Of a DNA stretch of 64,000 nt, positions 52,321 to 60,688 are shown piece by piece; position 1 is the first letter of the stretch, and every line of letters starts with the position of its first letter. The DNA comes from JAJDUF01 sp965238265 (GTDB lineage: Bacteria; Chloroflexota; UBA11872; UBA12225; JAJDUF01). The notes beneath the pieces were generated by a model. The model did no database searches, was not told where the DNA came from, and was given only the letters and a program-made list of their open reading frames with translations. The DNA lies in assembly GCA_965238265.1 (NCBI GenBank), contig OZ250185.1:186001-250000 (forward strand), given 5' to 3'. Position numbers and translations under genes: made by a program.

Positions 52321-52902
52321 TCACCCCCGCCAAGCTCGCGCTTGCGCCAGGAAGTTGCGGAGCAAGTCTTTGCCGACGGCCGTCATGATCGATTCGGGAT
52401 GGAACTGCACACCCTCGATGGGGTGCTCGCGGTGGCGGACCCCCATAATCAGCCCGTTCTTGGTCTCGGCCGTGATTGCCAGGCTCGCCGGCACCGTGTC
52501 GCGCTCGATCACCAGAGAATGGTAACGAATCGCCTCGAACGGATTCGGCAGGTCCAGGAATACCCCATGCCCGTCGTGATGGATGTCGGACGACTTGCCG
52601 TGCATCAGCTCACCGGCCCGCACGATGCGACCGCCGAAGGCCGCGCCGATGGCCTGGTGGCCGAGGCAAACGCCGAGCAGCGGGATGCGCGGCCCTAGCT
52701 CGCGGACGAGCGGCGTCGAGATGCCCGCCTCGTGCGGCGTGCAAGGCCCCGGCGAAACGACGATGGCCTCCGGTTGCAGCGCTGCCACCTCGTCAACGGT
52801 GATCGCGTCGTTGCGGCAGACCTCGGCCGTTTCGCCTAGCTCGCCGAGATATTGCACGAGGTTGTACGTGAACGAATCGTAGTTATCGAGTACCAGGATC
52901 AT
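52321..52902 (-). CDS. trpG: anthranilate synthase glutamine amidotransferase subunit
   Basis: 193 aa class I amidotransferase that gives ammonia to TrpE. The nucleophile is in LLGVCLGHQAIG, and the His-Glu pair in VQFHPESI. Its ATG overlaps the end of trpE by four bases. It could also serve 4-amino-4-deoxychorismate synthase (PabA), as in many bacteria with a single subunit. Confidence 0.93.
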   Translation of the reverse strand: MILVLDNYDSFTYNLVQYLGELGETAEVCRNDAITVDEVAALQPEAIVVSPGPCTPHEAGISTPLVRELGPRIPLLGVCLGHQAIGAAFGGRIVRAGELMHGKSSDIHHDGHGVFLDLPNPFEAIRYHSLVIERDTVPASLAITAETKNGLIMGVRHREHPIEGVQFHPESIMTAVGKDLLRNFLAQARAWRG

Positions 52903-54533
52903 GCTAGTCCACCGTCCTGTTCTAGGTCGCCTGCCAGGTCAAGCGCTCGAAGGAGCGCCGCGGCTTTATTCAGCGACTCCTGATATTCCAGCGCCGGCAC
53001 CGAGTCCGCGACCACGCCGCTGCCGGCTTGAACGTAGGCGATTCCATCCTTGATCAGCAAGGTACGGATGGCAATGGCGGTATCGAGGTTGCCGTCGTAG
53101 CCGAAATAGCCGACCGCTCCCGCGTAGGGGCCGCGGTGCGTCGGCTCTAGCTCGGCGATGATCTCCATAGCCCGGATTTTCGGGGCGCCGGATACGGTGC
53201 CGTGCGGGAAGCACGACCGCAGCGCGTCCAGCCCGGTCTTACCCGCGGCAAGCTCGCCGTTCACGCGGGAGACGATGTGCATGACGTGGGAGTAGCGCTC
53301 GATAAACATCAGATCGGGTACATGCACCGACCCGATGCGGCAGACGCGCCCGAGGTCGTTCCGGAAGAGGTCCACCAGCATGATGTGCTCGGCGCGCTCC
53401 TTCTCATCACCCAGCAGTTCCTCGCCGAGCGCTTGATCTTCCTCCGGCGTTGCGCCGCGCGGTCGGGTGCCGGCAATGGGTCGCGTCCGCACGTAGCCGT
53501 CCTCCACTTGCACCATCGTCTCCGGCGATGCCCCCACGAGGTACATGTCGTCCAGGTGGAGATAGTACATGTACGAGGAGGGGTTCACCATCCGTAAAGC
53601 GCGGTAGGCGTTGAACGGCGTAACGTCCAGCCGCCGGGCAAGCCGCTGGCTGGGCACCACTTGGATGATGTCTCCGGCCGCCACATACTCCTTCGCCTGT
53701 GCTACGACGTCGAGGAAGTCCTCCTCGGAGAGGTTGGCGACAACGCGGGGATCGCTGGCGAGCGGCACCCCAGGCAGCGAATCGGTGGGGTGACCCTCAT
53801 CCCCGGCCCCTCCTCCCTGGGCAGATGGAGGGCCGCTGGGGAGCGGCGGCGCCGGGCCATGGAGACGACCGATGAGCGTCTCGATCCGGTCCGTGGCCTG
53901 TCTGTAGGCGGCGCTCACGTCGCCACCGGTCCGCTCGGTGTCGGCCAAGGCGATCATGTGCATGGCGTGTTGGACGTGATCGAAGGCCACGAGGCTGTCC
54001 ACGCCCAGCAGCAGGCCGTTCGGAACCTGGAGATCGTCCGTCGGAGCTACCGGCAGCCGCTCGAAGGCGCAGACGGTCTCGTAGCCGATGTAGCCGACGA
54101 GACCGCCGACAAAGCGCGGCAGCCCCGGCACCGTGACCTGCGTGCGGCCGTGCAGCAGGTCGCCGATCAGGTCGAGCGGGTCGGTATAGGACTGCGCCTC
54201 GGTCGTGCTACCCCCTAAGGCGTCGAACCGGCGCATGTGGGCTTGGCCTTCGTGGAAACGCAGCACGAACGAGGGGTCGCACCCGATGAACGAATAGCGC
54301 CCGACGCGCTCCCCGCCCTCCACGCTCTCCAGCAGAAAGGAGTAGTTGCCGCGGGCAATCTTGCGATACGCCGAGACGGGCGTCTCCATGTCCGCGAGGA
54401 TCGTGCGGGCAACCGGAATGAGATTGCCGCGCCGTGCCATCTCCTGCGCCTCCGCCAATGTCGGCGTGTAGTGCGGCCGGCGCACACGCCGGCGTTCGGT
54501 GTGTGTTGGTGGCTCAACCGTTGCCATGCTCAT
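52899..54533 (-). CDS. trpE: anthranilate synthase component I
   Basis: About 544 aa. The N-terminal LLES motif (YSFLLESVEGGERVGRYSFIG region) is the tryptophan feedback site. The chorismate-binding domain carries RPIAGTRPRG, MLVDLFRNDLGR and FPHGTVSGAPKIRAMEII. ATG 54533 or 54527 both fit; the upstream open frame overlaps the T-box and is not coding. A Pro/Gly-rich insert near residue 250 is unusual but not in the core. First gene of the trp operon, controlled by a T-box. Confidence 0.93.
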   Translation of the reverse strand: MSMATVEPPTHTERRRVRRPHYTPTLAEAQEMARRGNLIPVARTILADMETPVSAYRKIARGNYSFLLESVEGGERVGRYSFIGCDPSFVLRFHEGQAHMRRFDALGGSTTEAQSYTDPLDLIGDLLHGRTQVTVPGLPRFVGGLVGYIGYETVCAFERLPVAPTDDLQVPNGLLLGVDSLVAFDHVQHAMHMIALADTERTGGDVSAAYRQATDRIETLIGRLHGPAPPLPSGPPSAQGGGAGDEGHPTDSLPGVPLASDPRVVANLSEEDFLDVVAQAKEYVAAGDIIQVVPSQRLARRLDVTPFNAYRALRMVNPSSYMYYLHLDDMYLVGASPETMVQVEDGYVRTRPIAGTRPRGATPEEDQALGEELLGDEKERAEHIMLVDLFRNDLGRVCRIGSVHVPDLMFIERYSHVMHIVSRVNGELAAGKTGLDALRSCFPHGTVSGAPKIRAMEIIAELEPTHRGPYAGAVGYFGYDGNLDTAIAIRTLLIKDGIAYVQAGSGVVADSVPALEYQESLNKAAALLRALDLAGDLEQDGGLA

Positions 54534-54570
54534 CGTCTTGCTACGCCTCGACCTTCCTCCGGCCGGCCAA

Positions 54571-54893
54571 CAAAAAACCCCCCGTCCCTCTGGGACGAGA
54601 GGCCTACAACCTCCGTGGTGCCACCCAGCTTGAGCGCCCAACATCGTCACCGCAGCGCTCCACTCAGCGAGCACAGAGCCGTTGATCTTGGCTCGATGCC
54701 CGGCGCCTGCGCTAACGGGGGCGCGTTCCGTCGCCGCCTACTGCCGTCGGCCCACTCCACCGGCCGACAGGTTCGGGGCGCAGCTCCCAGGCCCATTCCG
54801 CTCCGGCTCGATCACCGCCGTCACACCGGCAGGCGGTTCTCTGGCATCGCGCGCTGAAGCGTACTCGCCCTGCTCGCAGCCTTTGCGACTATT
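54571..54893 (-). ncRNA. T-box leader (tRNA-Trp sensing) upstream of trpE
   Basis: On the minus strand the invariant T-box core GCTGGGTGGCACCACGG lies at about 54612-54631, followed by a hairpin CGTCCC-AGA-GGGACG and six T (54572-54577), the attenuator. Upstream is a long structured region with a UGG triplet in CGGAATGGGC (54793-54795), a candidate Trp specifier. Uncharged tRNA-Trp would stabilise the antiterminator and allow trp transcription. 5' boundary and specifier are inferred. Confidence 0.88.
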
Positions 54894-54923
54894 CAGTTCT
54901 ACCGCAGTATACCAGAGCAGCGG

Positions 54924-54984
54924 TCAGCTATCAGCCGTCAGCCGGGGTGCCCCGGCCTCGTCATTGCGGCGAAAGCCGCAATCC
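54924..54984. repeat. TCAGCTATCAGCCGTCAGC unit plus REP-like palindrome
   Basis: TCAGCTATCAGCCGTCAGC at 54924-54942, followed by GTCATTGCGGCGAAAGCCGC at 54960-54984. The same two units in the same order occur at 47386-47437, so they move or duplicate together. Confidence 0.75.
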
Positions 54985-55090
54985 AGGACGCCCACAAGGG
55001 GCGCCCCTACAAAGTTGGCAATGCCGTGCGTGCGTAGAGGGCGCCAGGGTATACCTACACCGCGTAGAGCATCGCCGCTTAAACCAAGAA

Positions 55091-55114
55091 CCTGGCACAG
55101 TTTCCTGTGCCAGG
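55091..55114 (-). terminator. hairpin downstream of the cold-shock gene
   Basis: CCTGGCACAG (55091-55100) pairs with CTGTGCCAGG (55105-55114) around TTTC. It lies 66 bases past the cold-shock stop codon on that strand. Confidence 0.55.
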
Positions 55115-55179
55115 CCCGCGCTTCTCCGATGCGTAGTGCTTCGGTATTGCTCGGTGAGGGGTATCCCCTCCCCTTTCGG

Positions 55180-55395
55180 TTACCCGGTCAGCTCGACGTT
55201 GACGGCGCGCATGCCGCGGCCGCGGGTGTCCTCTTCCAGGTCAAAGCTCACGGCCCCCCCTTCCTGCAAACTGTCAAAGGGAGTTGAAGCCATCCCGGAG
55301 GCGTGGAAGAAGACTTCCTCGCCATCCTCTTGGCGTATGAAGCCAAACCCACGGTCGTAAATGATGCGGACAATAGTTCCGGTGTTCAAGTGCAT
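55180..55395 (-). CDS. cold-shock domain protein
   Basis: 71 aa. A single OB-fold with RNP1-like GFGFIRQ and RNP2-like VFFHASG. Such proteins bind single-stranded RNA or DNA and act as RNA chaperones. The start is ATG 55395, with GGAGGATATGC just upstream. Second basic/hydrophobic loop differs a little from CspA, but size and motifs leave little doubt. It stands alone. Confidence 0.88.
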   Translation of the reverse strand: MHLNTGTIVRIIYDRGFGFIRQEDGEEVFFHASGMASTPFDSLQEGGAVSFDLEEDTRGRGMRAVNVELTG

Positions 55396-55671
55396 ATCCT
55401 CCTGCTGGTCTCTCGTTGCCAGCTACTGAGAGCCTGGACACTTCGCGGCCCAAAACCAGGCGCGCAGCGCAGACTCGTTCTTGTGATGTCGGTCGGGATC
55501 AGTGCTCGTGGCCGCCCTAGGCGGGCGTCTCATGGTCGGGCCGGCGTGCGCGGGAGCGCCAATGCAGTAACAAGAGACTCTGCTGAGGACTGAACAGGTG
55601 CTCTGAACCAAGACCGAACAGTAGTATACCATGCTTGCCCCGCTCGTGACCACTTTGCCTGCCCACAGTGC

Positions 55672-56177
55672 TTAACTCCGCGCTACCGGTGTCAGGTTCT
55701 TGGGTGCGGGCCGGCTTTCACAGGCAACGCCATCCCTATTCCCATCGAGCCGGTTGGGATCAGTGGGATCGGCGCGGAGCACTGCCTGCGCCTGGGCCTG
55801 CGTCGTGAAGTCGTCGCAGTTGTACGCATCGCCCCGGTCGAGATAGTCTGCCGGATCAATGGTGGGGGTAGCGGTTGCGGTAGGGGCCGGCGTTGCCGTC
55901 GGGGCCGTGTCACCGTAGGAGCTGGCGTTGCCGTAGGAGCTGGCGTTGCCGTAGGAGCTGGCGTTGCCGTAGGAGCTGGCGTTGCCGTAGGAGCTGGCGT
56001 TGTTACCGTCGGGGCCACCACCGCCGTCGGAGGTGGTAGGACTGCTAGGCGCACGGTCGCCGTCGGCATGGGCGTTGGCGCTCCTGGCCCAGCGAACGCC
56101 ACGAGGCCCCAGCCCAGCGCGGCGAGGGCTACCGTACCGCCGAGCGCCAGCGCCCAGCGGGGAGGACGTACCGACCA
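55672..56177 (-). pseudogene. membrane segment, PT-linker and Excalibur domain cut off from the kinase
   Basis: In the same frame as the kinase, straight after its TAG stop, the sequence continues WSVRPPRWALALGGTVALA and LGWGLVAFAG (a membrane helix), then repeats of PAPTAT. One base is missing near 55911-55914; in the next frame come ATPTIDPADYLDRGDAYNC and GNRDGVACE, an Excalibur calcium-binding domain (DxDxDGxxCE-like). Intact, it would be the extracellular sensor of the Ser/Thr kinase. Two lesions (TAG and one-base loss) separate the parts. A separate GTG start at 56178 is possible but reads the repeat in a frame without linker character. Confidence 0.6.
55914..56001 (-). repeat. five 18-bp tandem repeats encoding PT-rich linker
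   Basis: About five direct copies of GGAGCTGGCGTTGCCGTA (plus strand). In the minus frame continuous with the kinase they give repeated Pro-Ala-Pro-Thr-Ala-Thr, a common linker of exported proteins. There are no spacers, so it is not a CRISPR array. Confidence 0.85.
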
Positions 56178-57068
56178 CTACCCGCGCGGCGCGGCGGGGG
56201 CAACCACGGGCGGCCGCTGGGGCGCCAGCGCTGCAAGCGCCTCCAAGTCGCTGACGAATGCAGCCATGCTCGGATAGCGCGCCCCAGGATCAGGCCGCGT
56301 GGCACGATCCACTACCGCTCGCAGCCGGTCCGCCGCGGCTGGGGGAGCCGACAGGTGGGATAAGGCTACGGCTGACGGCGACACGGCCTCCGGCCGCTCC
56401 GTCAGGAGCGCCTCCCAGGGATGATCTCCGAGCAGCATCTCCGCGAGCACCAGGCCCAAGGCGAAGACATCGGTCCGGCCATCAACGGGTGCGCCCTGGC
56501 GCTGTTCCGGGGCCATGTAGCGGCTGGTACCGGCGATGGTGCTGCCCGTCGCTCCACTGACCAAGTCCTTGGCAATACCGAAGTCGGTGAGCGCCACCCG
56601 CTGGTCACGACCGAGGAGGATGTTGGCCGGCTTCACGTCGCGGTGGATCAGCCACCGGTGGGCATACATCAAGCCACGGCCAACGGCGAGGGCCACGTCA
56701 ACGGCCGTCTCCCAGGTCAGCGCGCCGTCGCGCGCGAGGCGAGACGCGAGCGATTCGCCAGCGACGTACTCCAACGCGAGGGCCAGGCTCTGCGATTGCT
56801 CATCGTGGTAGAGGCCGTAAAAGCGCACGATGTGGGGCGTGTCGAGCCGTTCGAGCAACCCGGCTTCGCGCTTCCAGCGGTCAGCGATCTCCGGCCTATC
56901 GCGGCCCGGCTCATAGCTTGCGACTTTGAGGGCAACGACCGCGCCCCGCCGCTGATCCCAGGCGCGATAGACGGTCGCAGTGCTGCCCCGACCGATCCGG
57001 GCGAGCAGCTCGAACTGCTCCGCGAGCACGGCGCCTGGCTGCAATGGCGGCGGAACGGGAGTGTTCAC
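56178..57068 (-). CDS. PknB-type Ser/Thr protein kinase domain
   Basis: 296 aa. RIGRGSTATVYRAWDQRRGAVVALKV shows the P-loop and ATP lysine, HRDVKPANILLGRD the catalytic loop, DFGIAKD the metal motif, and ENMAPEQR-type MAPEQRQG the activation segment. Bacterial kinases of this size usually continue into a membrane helix and sensor; here an amber codon stops the frame (56178-56180) just before such sequence. It overlaps the FHA gene by four bases, so kinase and phosphothreonine-binding partner are translated together. Confidence 0.88.
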   Translation of the reverse strand: MNTPVPPPLQPGAVLAEQFELLARIGRGSTATVYRAWDQRRGAVVALKVASYEPGRDRPEIADRWKREAGLLERLDTPHIVRFYGLYHDEQSQSLALALEYVAGESLASRLARDGALTWETAVDVALAVGRGLMYAHRWLIHRDVKPANILLGRDQRVALTDFGIAKDLVSGATGSTIAGTSRYMAPEQRQGAPVDGRTDVFALGLVLAEMLLGDHPWEALLTERPEAVSPSAVALSHLSAPPAAADRLRAVVDRATRPDPGARYPSMAAFVSDLEALAALAPQRPPVVAPAAPRG

Positions 57069-57892
57069 GCACGGTCAATCTTGCGGCGCTCATGAGGGGT
57101 CAGCGCGGCGGCAGGCCACGAGCGCAGCTCAAACCTGAAGCTGGCAGTGCCGCCCAAGCGAATGAGATCGCCGGCGAGCAAGCGCGTGGGCTTGAGGAGC
57201 AGCGCCCCGTTGAGCCAGGTGCCGGTGCGGCTGCCGAGGTCACGCAGTACCCAGGTGGAGTCCGGCTGCCGGTCAATGGCGGCGTGGCGCCTGCCGACCT
57301 CCAGCTCGGCAATGGATACGTCGGCATCACGCCCCCGACCGAGCACCGTTGTCGGTGCCGCGAGCACGTAGCTCGCCTCCACCGTGTCCTGTTCGAGGGC
57401 CAACAAGACTCCGGTGGTTGGCTGTGTACGGCGCGGCCCGGCCACAGTGGTCAGCCGGGACAGGTCCAGCCGGCCGTGGCCGGGACCCGCACCGGCCTGC
57501 GCGAGCTGGATGATCATTTCGGCGTCGGCTTGCTCCGCAAAGGCGTCCAAGTCGGCGAGCGCCGCGACGACGGCCCGAATGTGGGCGGGACGTGGCCGGT
57601 GCTGGGCGGACTCCCAGCGCGCCACGGTTGAGCCGTCCAGCTCCAGGCCGGAGCGATAGGCGACGTAGGCCACGAGATCGTCACGCGCGATGCCGCGCCG
57701 CCCCACCGACCGCCGGCGCGGCGCGGCCCACTCGGCCTGATCGGGAATCCGCGCGCGGGCGCGGGCTGCCCGCAACCGCTCGCCCAGCGCGACGAGCAGC
57801 GAGTTGGCACTGCGTCTCGCACCGTCTGCCATGCCTGTCACACGCTCCGCGGCCACCGGCCTTAGTATGGAGGCTTCATCCTGAGTTCGCAA
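57065..57892 (-). CDS. HTH-like and FHA domain protein
   Basis: About 275 aa. The N-terminal half (residues 20-130) resembles an XRE-like helix-turn-helix (GLELDGSTVARWESAQHRPRPAHI). The C-terminal half is an FHA domain: LGRGRDADVSIAELEVGRRHAAI, VLRDLGSRTGTWLNG, with the conserved GR, SxxH-like and NG positions. FHA domains bind phosphothreonine, and the overlapping kinase gene is the likely source. The combination suggests a kinase-controlled transcription factor. A later start (ATG 57832) is possible. Confidence 0.78.
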   Translation of the reverse strand: MRTQDEASILRPVAAERVTGMADGARRSANSLLVALGERLRAARARARIPDQAEWAAPRRRSVGRRGIARDDLVAYVAYRSGLELDGSTVARWESAQHRPRPAHIRAVVAALADLDAFAEQADAEMIIQLAQAGAGPGHGRLDLSRLTTVAGPRRTQPTTGVLLALEQDTVEASYVLAAPTTVLGRGRDADVSIAELEVGRRHAAIDRQPDSTWVLRDLGSRTGTWLNGALLLKPTRLLAGDLIRLGGTASFRFELRSWPAAALTPHERRKIDRA

Positions 57893-58104
57893 GATTTGCC
57901 CGCCGTGCGCCGTACACCCATCCGAGCCTATCTGGGAAGTGGTAGAGCCACGCTATGGTGAGCTACAGCGGGGCGCTCTTTTTTGCGTATGGATACTGAA
58001 GGTGAGGCCAGCGTCGCAGCACAAGCAACGAAGCCAGCGTACCCCCCGGAGGCGGTGTGTCTCCGCGAGAGCGACGATCTGTGCCGAGAAGAGAGGATCG
58101 CGCC

Positions 58105-58350
58105 ATGCGCGTGATGACAACGCCGGAAGCCGGAGCCATCGGACCCGTCGGCCCCATGCCCCTGACCAAGACGCAGTTGGTGGTGCTGGCGGAGCGAGCC
58201 GCCGGGTGGTCTACCAGCGACGTGGCTGTGCGGCTGGAAATCCCCCGCGCTCAGGTCGAGGAGCTGTTGGACGAGGTGCGGGGTATCCTCGGGGCCACCC
58301 ACACGCCGCATGCGATTGCGGAAGCCTTCCGTGCCGGGTATCTGGCCTGA
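58105..58350 (+). CDS. small LuxR/GerE-type HTH protein
   Basis: 81 aa. LTKTQLVVLAERAAGWSTSDVAVRLEIPRAQVEELLDEVRGIL matches the four-helix DNA-binding domain of LuxR-type regulators, with no receiver domain. ATG 58105 follows GAGAGGA; a longer GTG start at 58057 is less likely. A strong intrinsic terminator follows at 58395-58433. Target genes unknown. Confidence 0.7.
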   Translation: MRVMTTPEAGAIGPVGPMPLTKTQLVVLAERAAGWSTSDVAVRLEIPRAQVEELLDEVRGILGATHTPHAIAEAFRAGYLA

Positions 58351-58394
58351 TCCATCGTCCGGGTCGGGCATCGAGCGCGGCAACGGCGCCGCCG

Positions 58395-58433
58395 GCAGAG
58401 GGGCGAACGGTTGTTCGCCCCTCTGCATTTTCC
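58395..58433 (+). terminator. intrinsic terminator
   Basis: GCAGAGGGGCGAAC (58395-58408) pairs with GTTCGCCCCTCTGC (58413-58426), loop GGTT, followed by ATTTTCC. It terminates the LuxR-type gene. Confidence 0.8.
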
Positions 58434-58502
58434 CTAGTTGGCAGTGCCCAACACTCATTCCGGCGCTGCTGACAATCAACAACCGTAACCGGAGCAAACG
58501 CT

Positions 58503-58874
58503 ATGCTTGAACAACAACTAGAGCAACGGACCGAGGCGGTCATTGCTACCTTGACAGACAATCCGTCGACGTGGGATGAAGCGCAAGCGTGGCGGCGCCA
58601 GTTAGAGGTGCTGGCCGGTAAGTTGAAGGAGGCGCTGAACGAGGCGGTATTAGAGACCTTGCCAGCGGGTGAATCGCTCAGTACCGAGGCGTACCCGGCC
58701 TGGCAGTACCCCCACCTCTACCACCTTACCGAGGCACGCGCCTATCTGCATGTGGGCCGGCCCCCCGTAGTCCCGCCGCTTCGCCGGGGGACGGCACATT
58801 CCCTCCCCTGTTCGTCAGCACGGGGGAGGGTGAGGGAGGGGGCCAGCGGCGCCCTCCCCGTATACTCGCGCTAG
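58503..58874 (+). CDS. hypothetical protein (123 aa), tail within repeat
   Basis: The first 85 residues (MLEQQLEQRTEAVIATLTD, then QAWRRQLEVLAGKLKEALNEAVL) look like a helical, coiled-coil-prone protein; no family is known. The last 40 residues are translated from a type B intergenic repeat and probably are not ancestral, so the repeat may have changed the C-terminus. It stands 33 bp before obg. Confidence 0.5.
   Translation: MLEQQLEQRTEAVIATLTDNPSTWDEAQAWRRQLEVLAGKLKEALNEAVLETLPAGESLSTEAYPAWQYPHLYHLTEARAYLHVGRPPVVPPLRRGTAHSLPCSSARGRVREGASGALPVYSR
58757..58840. repeat. type B GC-rich palindrome at gene end
   Basis: CCCCCCGTAGTCCCGCCGCTTCGCCGGGGG and the following GGGGGAGGGTGAGGGAGGGGG resemble the type B blocks near 380, 7470 and 9690. 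It lies inside the 3' end of the preceding small gene. Confidence 0.5.
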
Positions 58875-58907
58875 ACTCAGTGGAGAACGAGCAAGGAGAC
58901 TGCCGAC

Positions 58908-60266
58908 ATGTTTAGCGACGAGGCACGGCTGTGGGTCAAGGCCGGCGATGGCGGGGACGGCTCCGTGCATTTTCGGCGCGAGAAGTACGTGCCGCTCGGT
59001 GGTCCCGATGGCGGCGACGGTGGGCGCGGCGGCAGCGTGTATTTGGTGGCGGACGCGAGCCTCAATACCCTGTGGTCGTTGCGGCGGCGGCGGCACCACA
59101 AGGCTGCTGCGGGCGGACGCGGGAACAAGCAGCGACAGCACGGCGCCGCCGGCCCCGATCTGACCATCAAGGTGCCGGTAGGCACGCTCGTCCGACCGGT
59201 CGGCAGCAAGGACGTGCTGGCCGACCTCGCGGAGCCGGCGCAGCGGGTGATGGTGGCCCGGGGAGGACGGGGCGGCCTGGGTAACATCCACTTCGCTACT
59301 TCCACCAACCAGGCGCCGCGCTTTGCCCAAAAGGGCGAGCCTGGGGAGGAGCAGGAGCTACACCTAGAGCTTAAGCTCCTGGCCGACGTTGGTCTGGTCG
59401 GCAAGCCCAATGCCGGCAAGTCAACGCTCCTCTCGGTTATCAGCGCCGCGCGTCCGAAAGTCGCCGCCTATGCCTTCACTACGCTGGAGCCGCTGCTGGG
59501 CATTGTGACCGTGGACGAGACGAGCCTTGTCGTAGCCGATCTACCGGGGCTGATCGAGGGCGCGCATCGCGGTGTCGGGCTAGGACACGAGTTCCTGCGC
59601 CACGTGGAGCGCACGCGGCTGCTGATTCACGTCGTTGACGCTTCGGGTTGGAGTGGCAGCGATCCAGTCGCAGACTTCCAGGAGATCAACGCGGAGCTGG
59701 CGGCCTACAATCCCGCGCTTGGCCAGCGGCCGCAGATCGTGGTGGCCAATAAGCTCGATTTGCCCACGGCCGCGGAGCATGCGCCACGGCTGGCGGCGGC
59801 CGCGGCGGCGCTCGGCGCACCGTTCTTCGCCATCTCCAGTGCCACGACGCAAGGCGTGCAGCCCATGCTGCAAACGGTAGCGGCGCGGCTCCACGAGCTA
59901 TGGCGGGAGCCGGCTTCTGCCACGGTCGTGCTCCCGGAGGTTGCCGGGCCGGGCCTGGACGACGTGAGTGATGTGGACCGCGATCCGGACGGAGCCTGGC
60001 GCGTAGCCGGCCGCGCGGTTGAACGGACGGTGGCGATGACCGACCTGGAGAACGACGAGGCCTTGCAGTGGCTCCAGCGGCGCCTCGATCAGCTCGGCGT
60101 GACCGCGGCCCTCAACAAGGCCGGCGTACAGATGGGCGACACGGTCCGCATTGGCCCCGCTGAATTGGAGTGGGTCAGTCCCGGTATGATGGAACCGGGC
60201 ACCTTGGAGCGGCGCACCGCCGCCGCGCGGAAACTTGGTCGGCGGTCGGTCGGTCTAACGGAGTAG
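58908..60266 (+). CDS. obg: Obg/CgtA GTPase
   Basis: 452 aa. The glycine-rich Obg fold (GDGGDGSVHFRREKYVPLGGP, GGDGGRGGSVYLVAD) is followed by the G domain: GKPNAGKST, DLPGLIEGAH, NKLDLP, and a C-terminal OCT domain (EWVSPGMM). Obg is needed for 50S assembly and stress control. TATACT at 58861-58866 and AAGGAG before ATG 58908 supply a promoter and ribosome binding site. Confidence 0.95.
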   Translation: MFSDEARLWVKAGDGGDGSVHFRREKYVPLGGPDGGDGGRGGSVYLVADASLNTLWSLRRRRHHKAAAGGRGNKQRQHGAAGPDLTIKVPVGTLVRPVGSKDVLADLAEPAQRVMVARGGRGGLGNIHFATSTNQAPRFAQKGEPGEEQELHLELKLLADVGLVGKPNAGKSTLLSVISAARPKVAAYAFTTLEPLLGIVTVDETSLVVADLPGLIEGAHRGVGLGHEFLRHVERTRLLIHVVDASGWSGSDPVADFQEINAELAAYNPALGQRPQIVVANKLDLPTAAEHAPRLAAAAAALGAPFFAISSATTQGVQPMLQTVAARLHELWREPASATVVLPEVAGPGLDDVSDVDRDPDGAWRVAGRAVERTVAMTDLENDEALQWLQRRLDQLGVTAALNKAGVQMGDTVRIGPAELEWVSPGMMEPGTLERRTAAARKLGRRSVGLTE

Positions 60267-60332
60267 TTGCGGCCGTGCAGGGCGAGAGAAGCCGGCCGCG
60301 CGCAACGAACGCGCAGTGAAGAGGAGGGCACT

Positions 60333-60686
60333 ATGCCGCTGGCGCAAATAGTCATCATTGTCGTCGCTGTCTTGTTGGGTATCCTGATCCTCGGGCCACT
60401 CGTGGGGTTCACGATTGGCTTGGCGCTCACGCTGCTGGTGGCTGGCCTGGTCGGCTGGCTGGCTGACCGGATCGTGCCGGGCGAGCTGCCCTACGGCAAA
60501 GCAGGTGCTGTCGGTGCTGGCATCGTCGGCGCTGTCATCGGCTCCCTCATCCCTGTCATCAGCGGATTGGGGCCGGAGCTGTTCGGTATCCGCGTGGTCC
60601 CAGCCTTCGTTGGTGCCCTGATTGTCGTAGCGCTGGTAGAGTTCTTCGGCAGCCGCCGCCGCTCGCCGGCCAGGGACTACAAGTAA
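60333..60686 (+). CDS. GlsB/YeaQ/YmgE-like membrane protein
   Basis: 117 aa with three or four hydrophobic helices: VIIVVAVLLGILILGPLVGF, LALTLLVAGLVGWLADRIVPG and GAGIVGAVIGSLIPVI. The WLADRIVPGELPYGKAG loop is typical of the family, linked to general stress. ATG 60333 follows GAGGAGGG. Last gene before a region without clear genes. Confidence 0.78.
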   Translation: MPLAQIVIIVVAVLLGILILGPLVGFTIGLALTLLVAGLVGWLADRIVPGELPYGKAGAVGAGIVGAVIGSLIPVISGLGPELFGIRVVPAFVGALIVVALVEFFGSRRRSPARDYK

Positions 60687-60688
60687 CC

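Noticed and set aside
55914..56001. Tandem 18-bp units that could be mistaken for a CRISPR array
   Set aside because: No spacers; units are contiguous and encode a Pro-Ala-Pro-Thr linker. No cas genes in the window.
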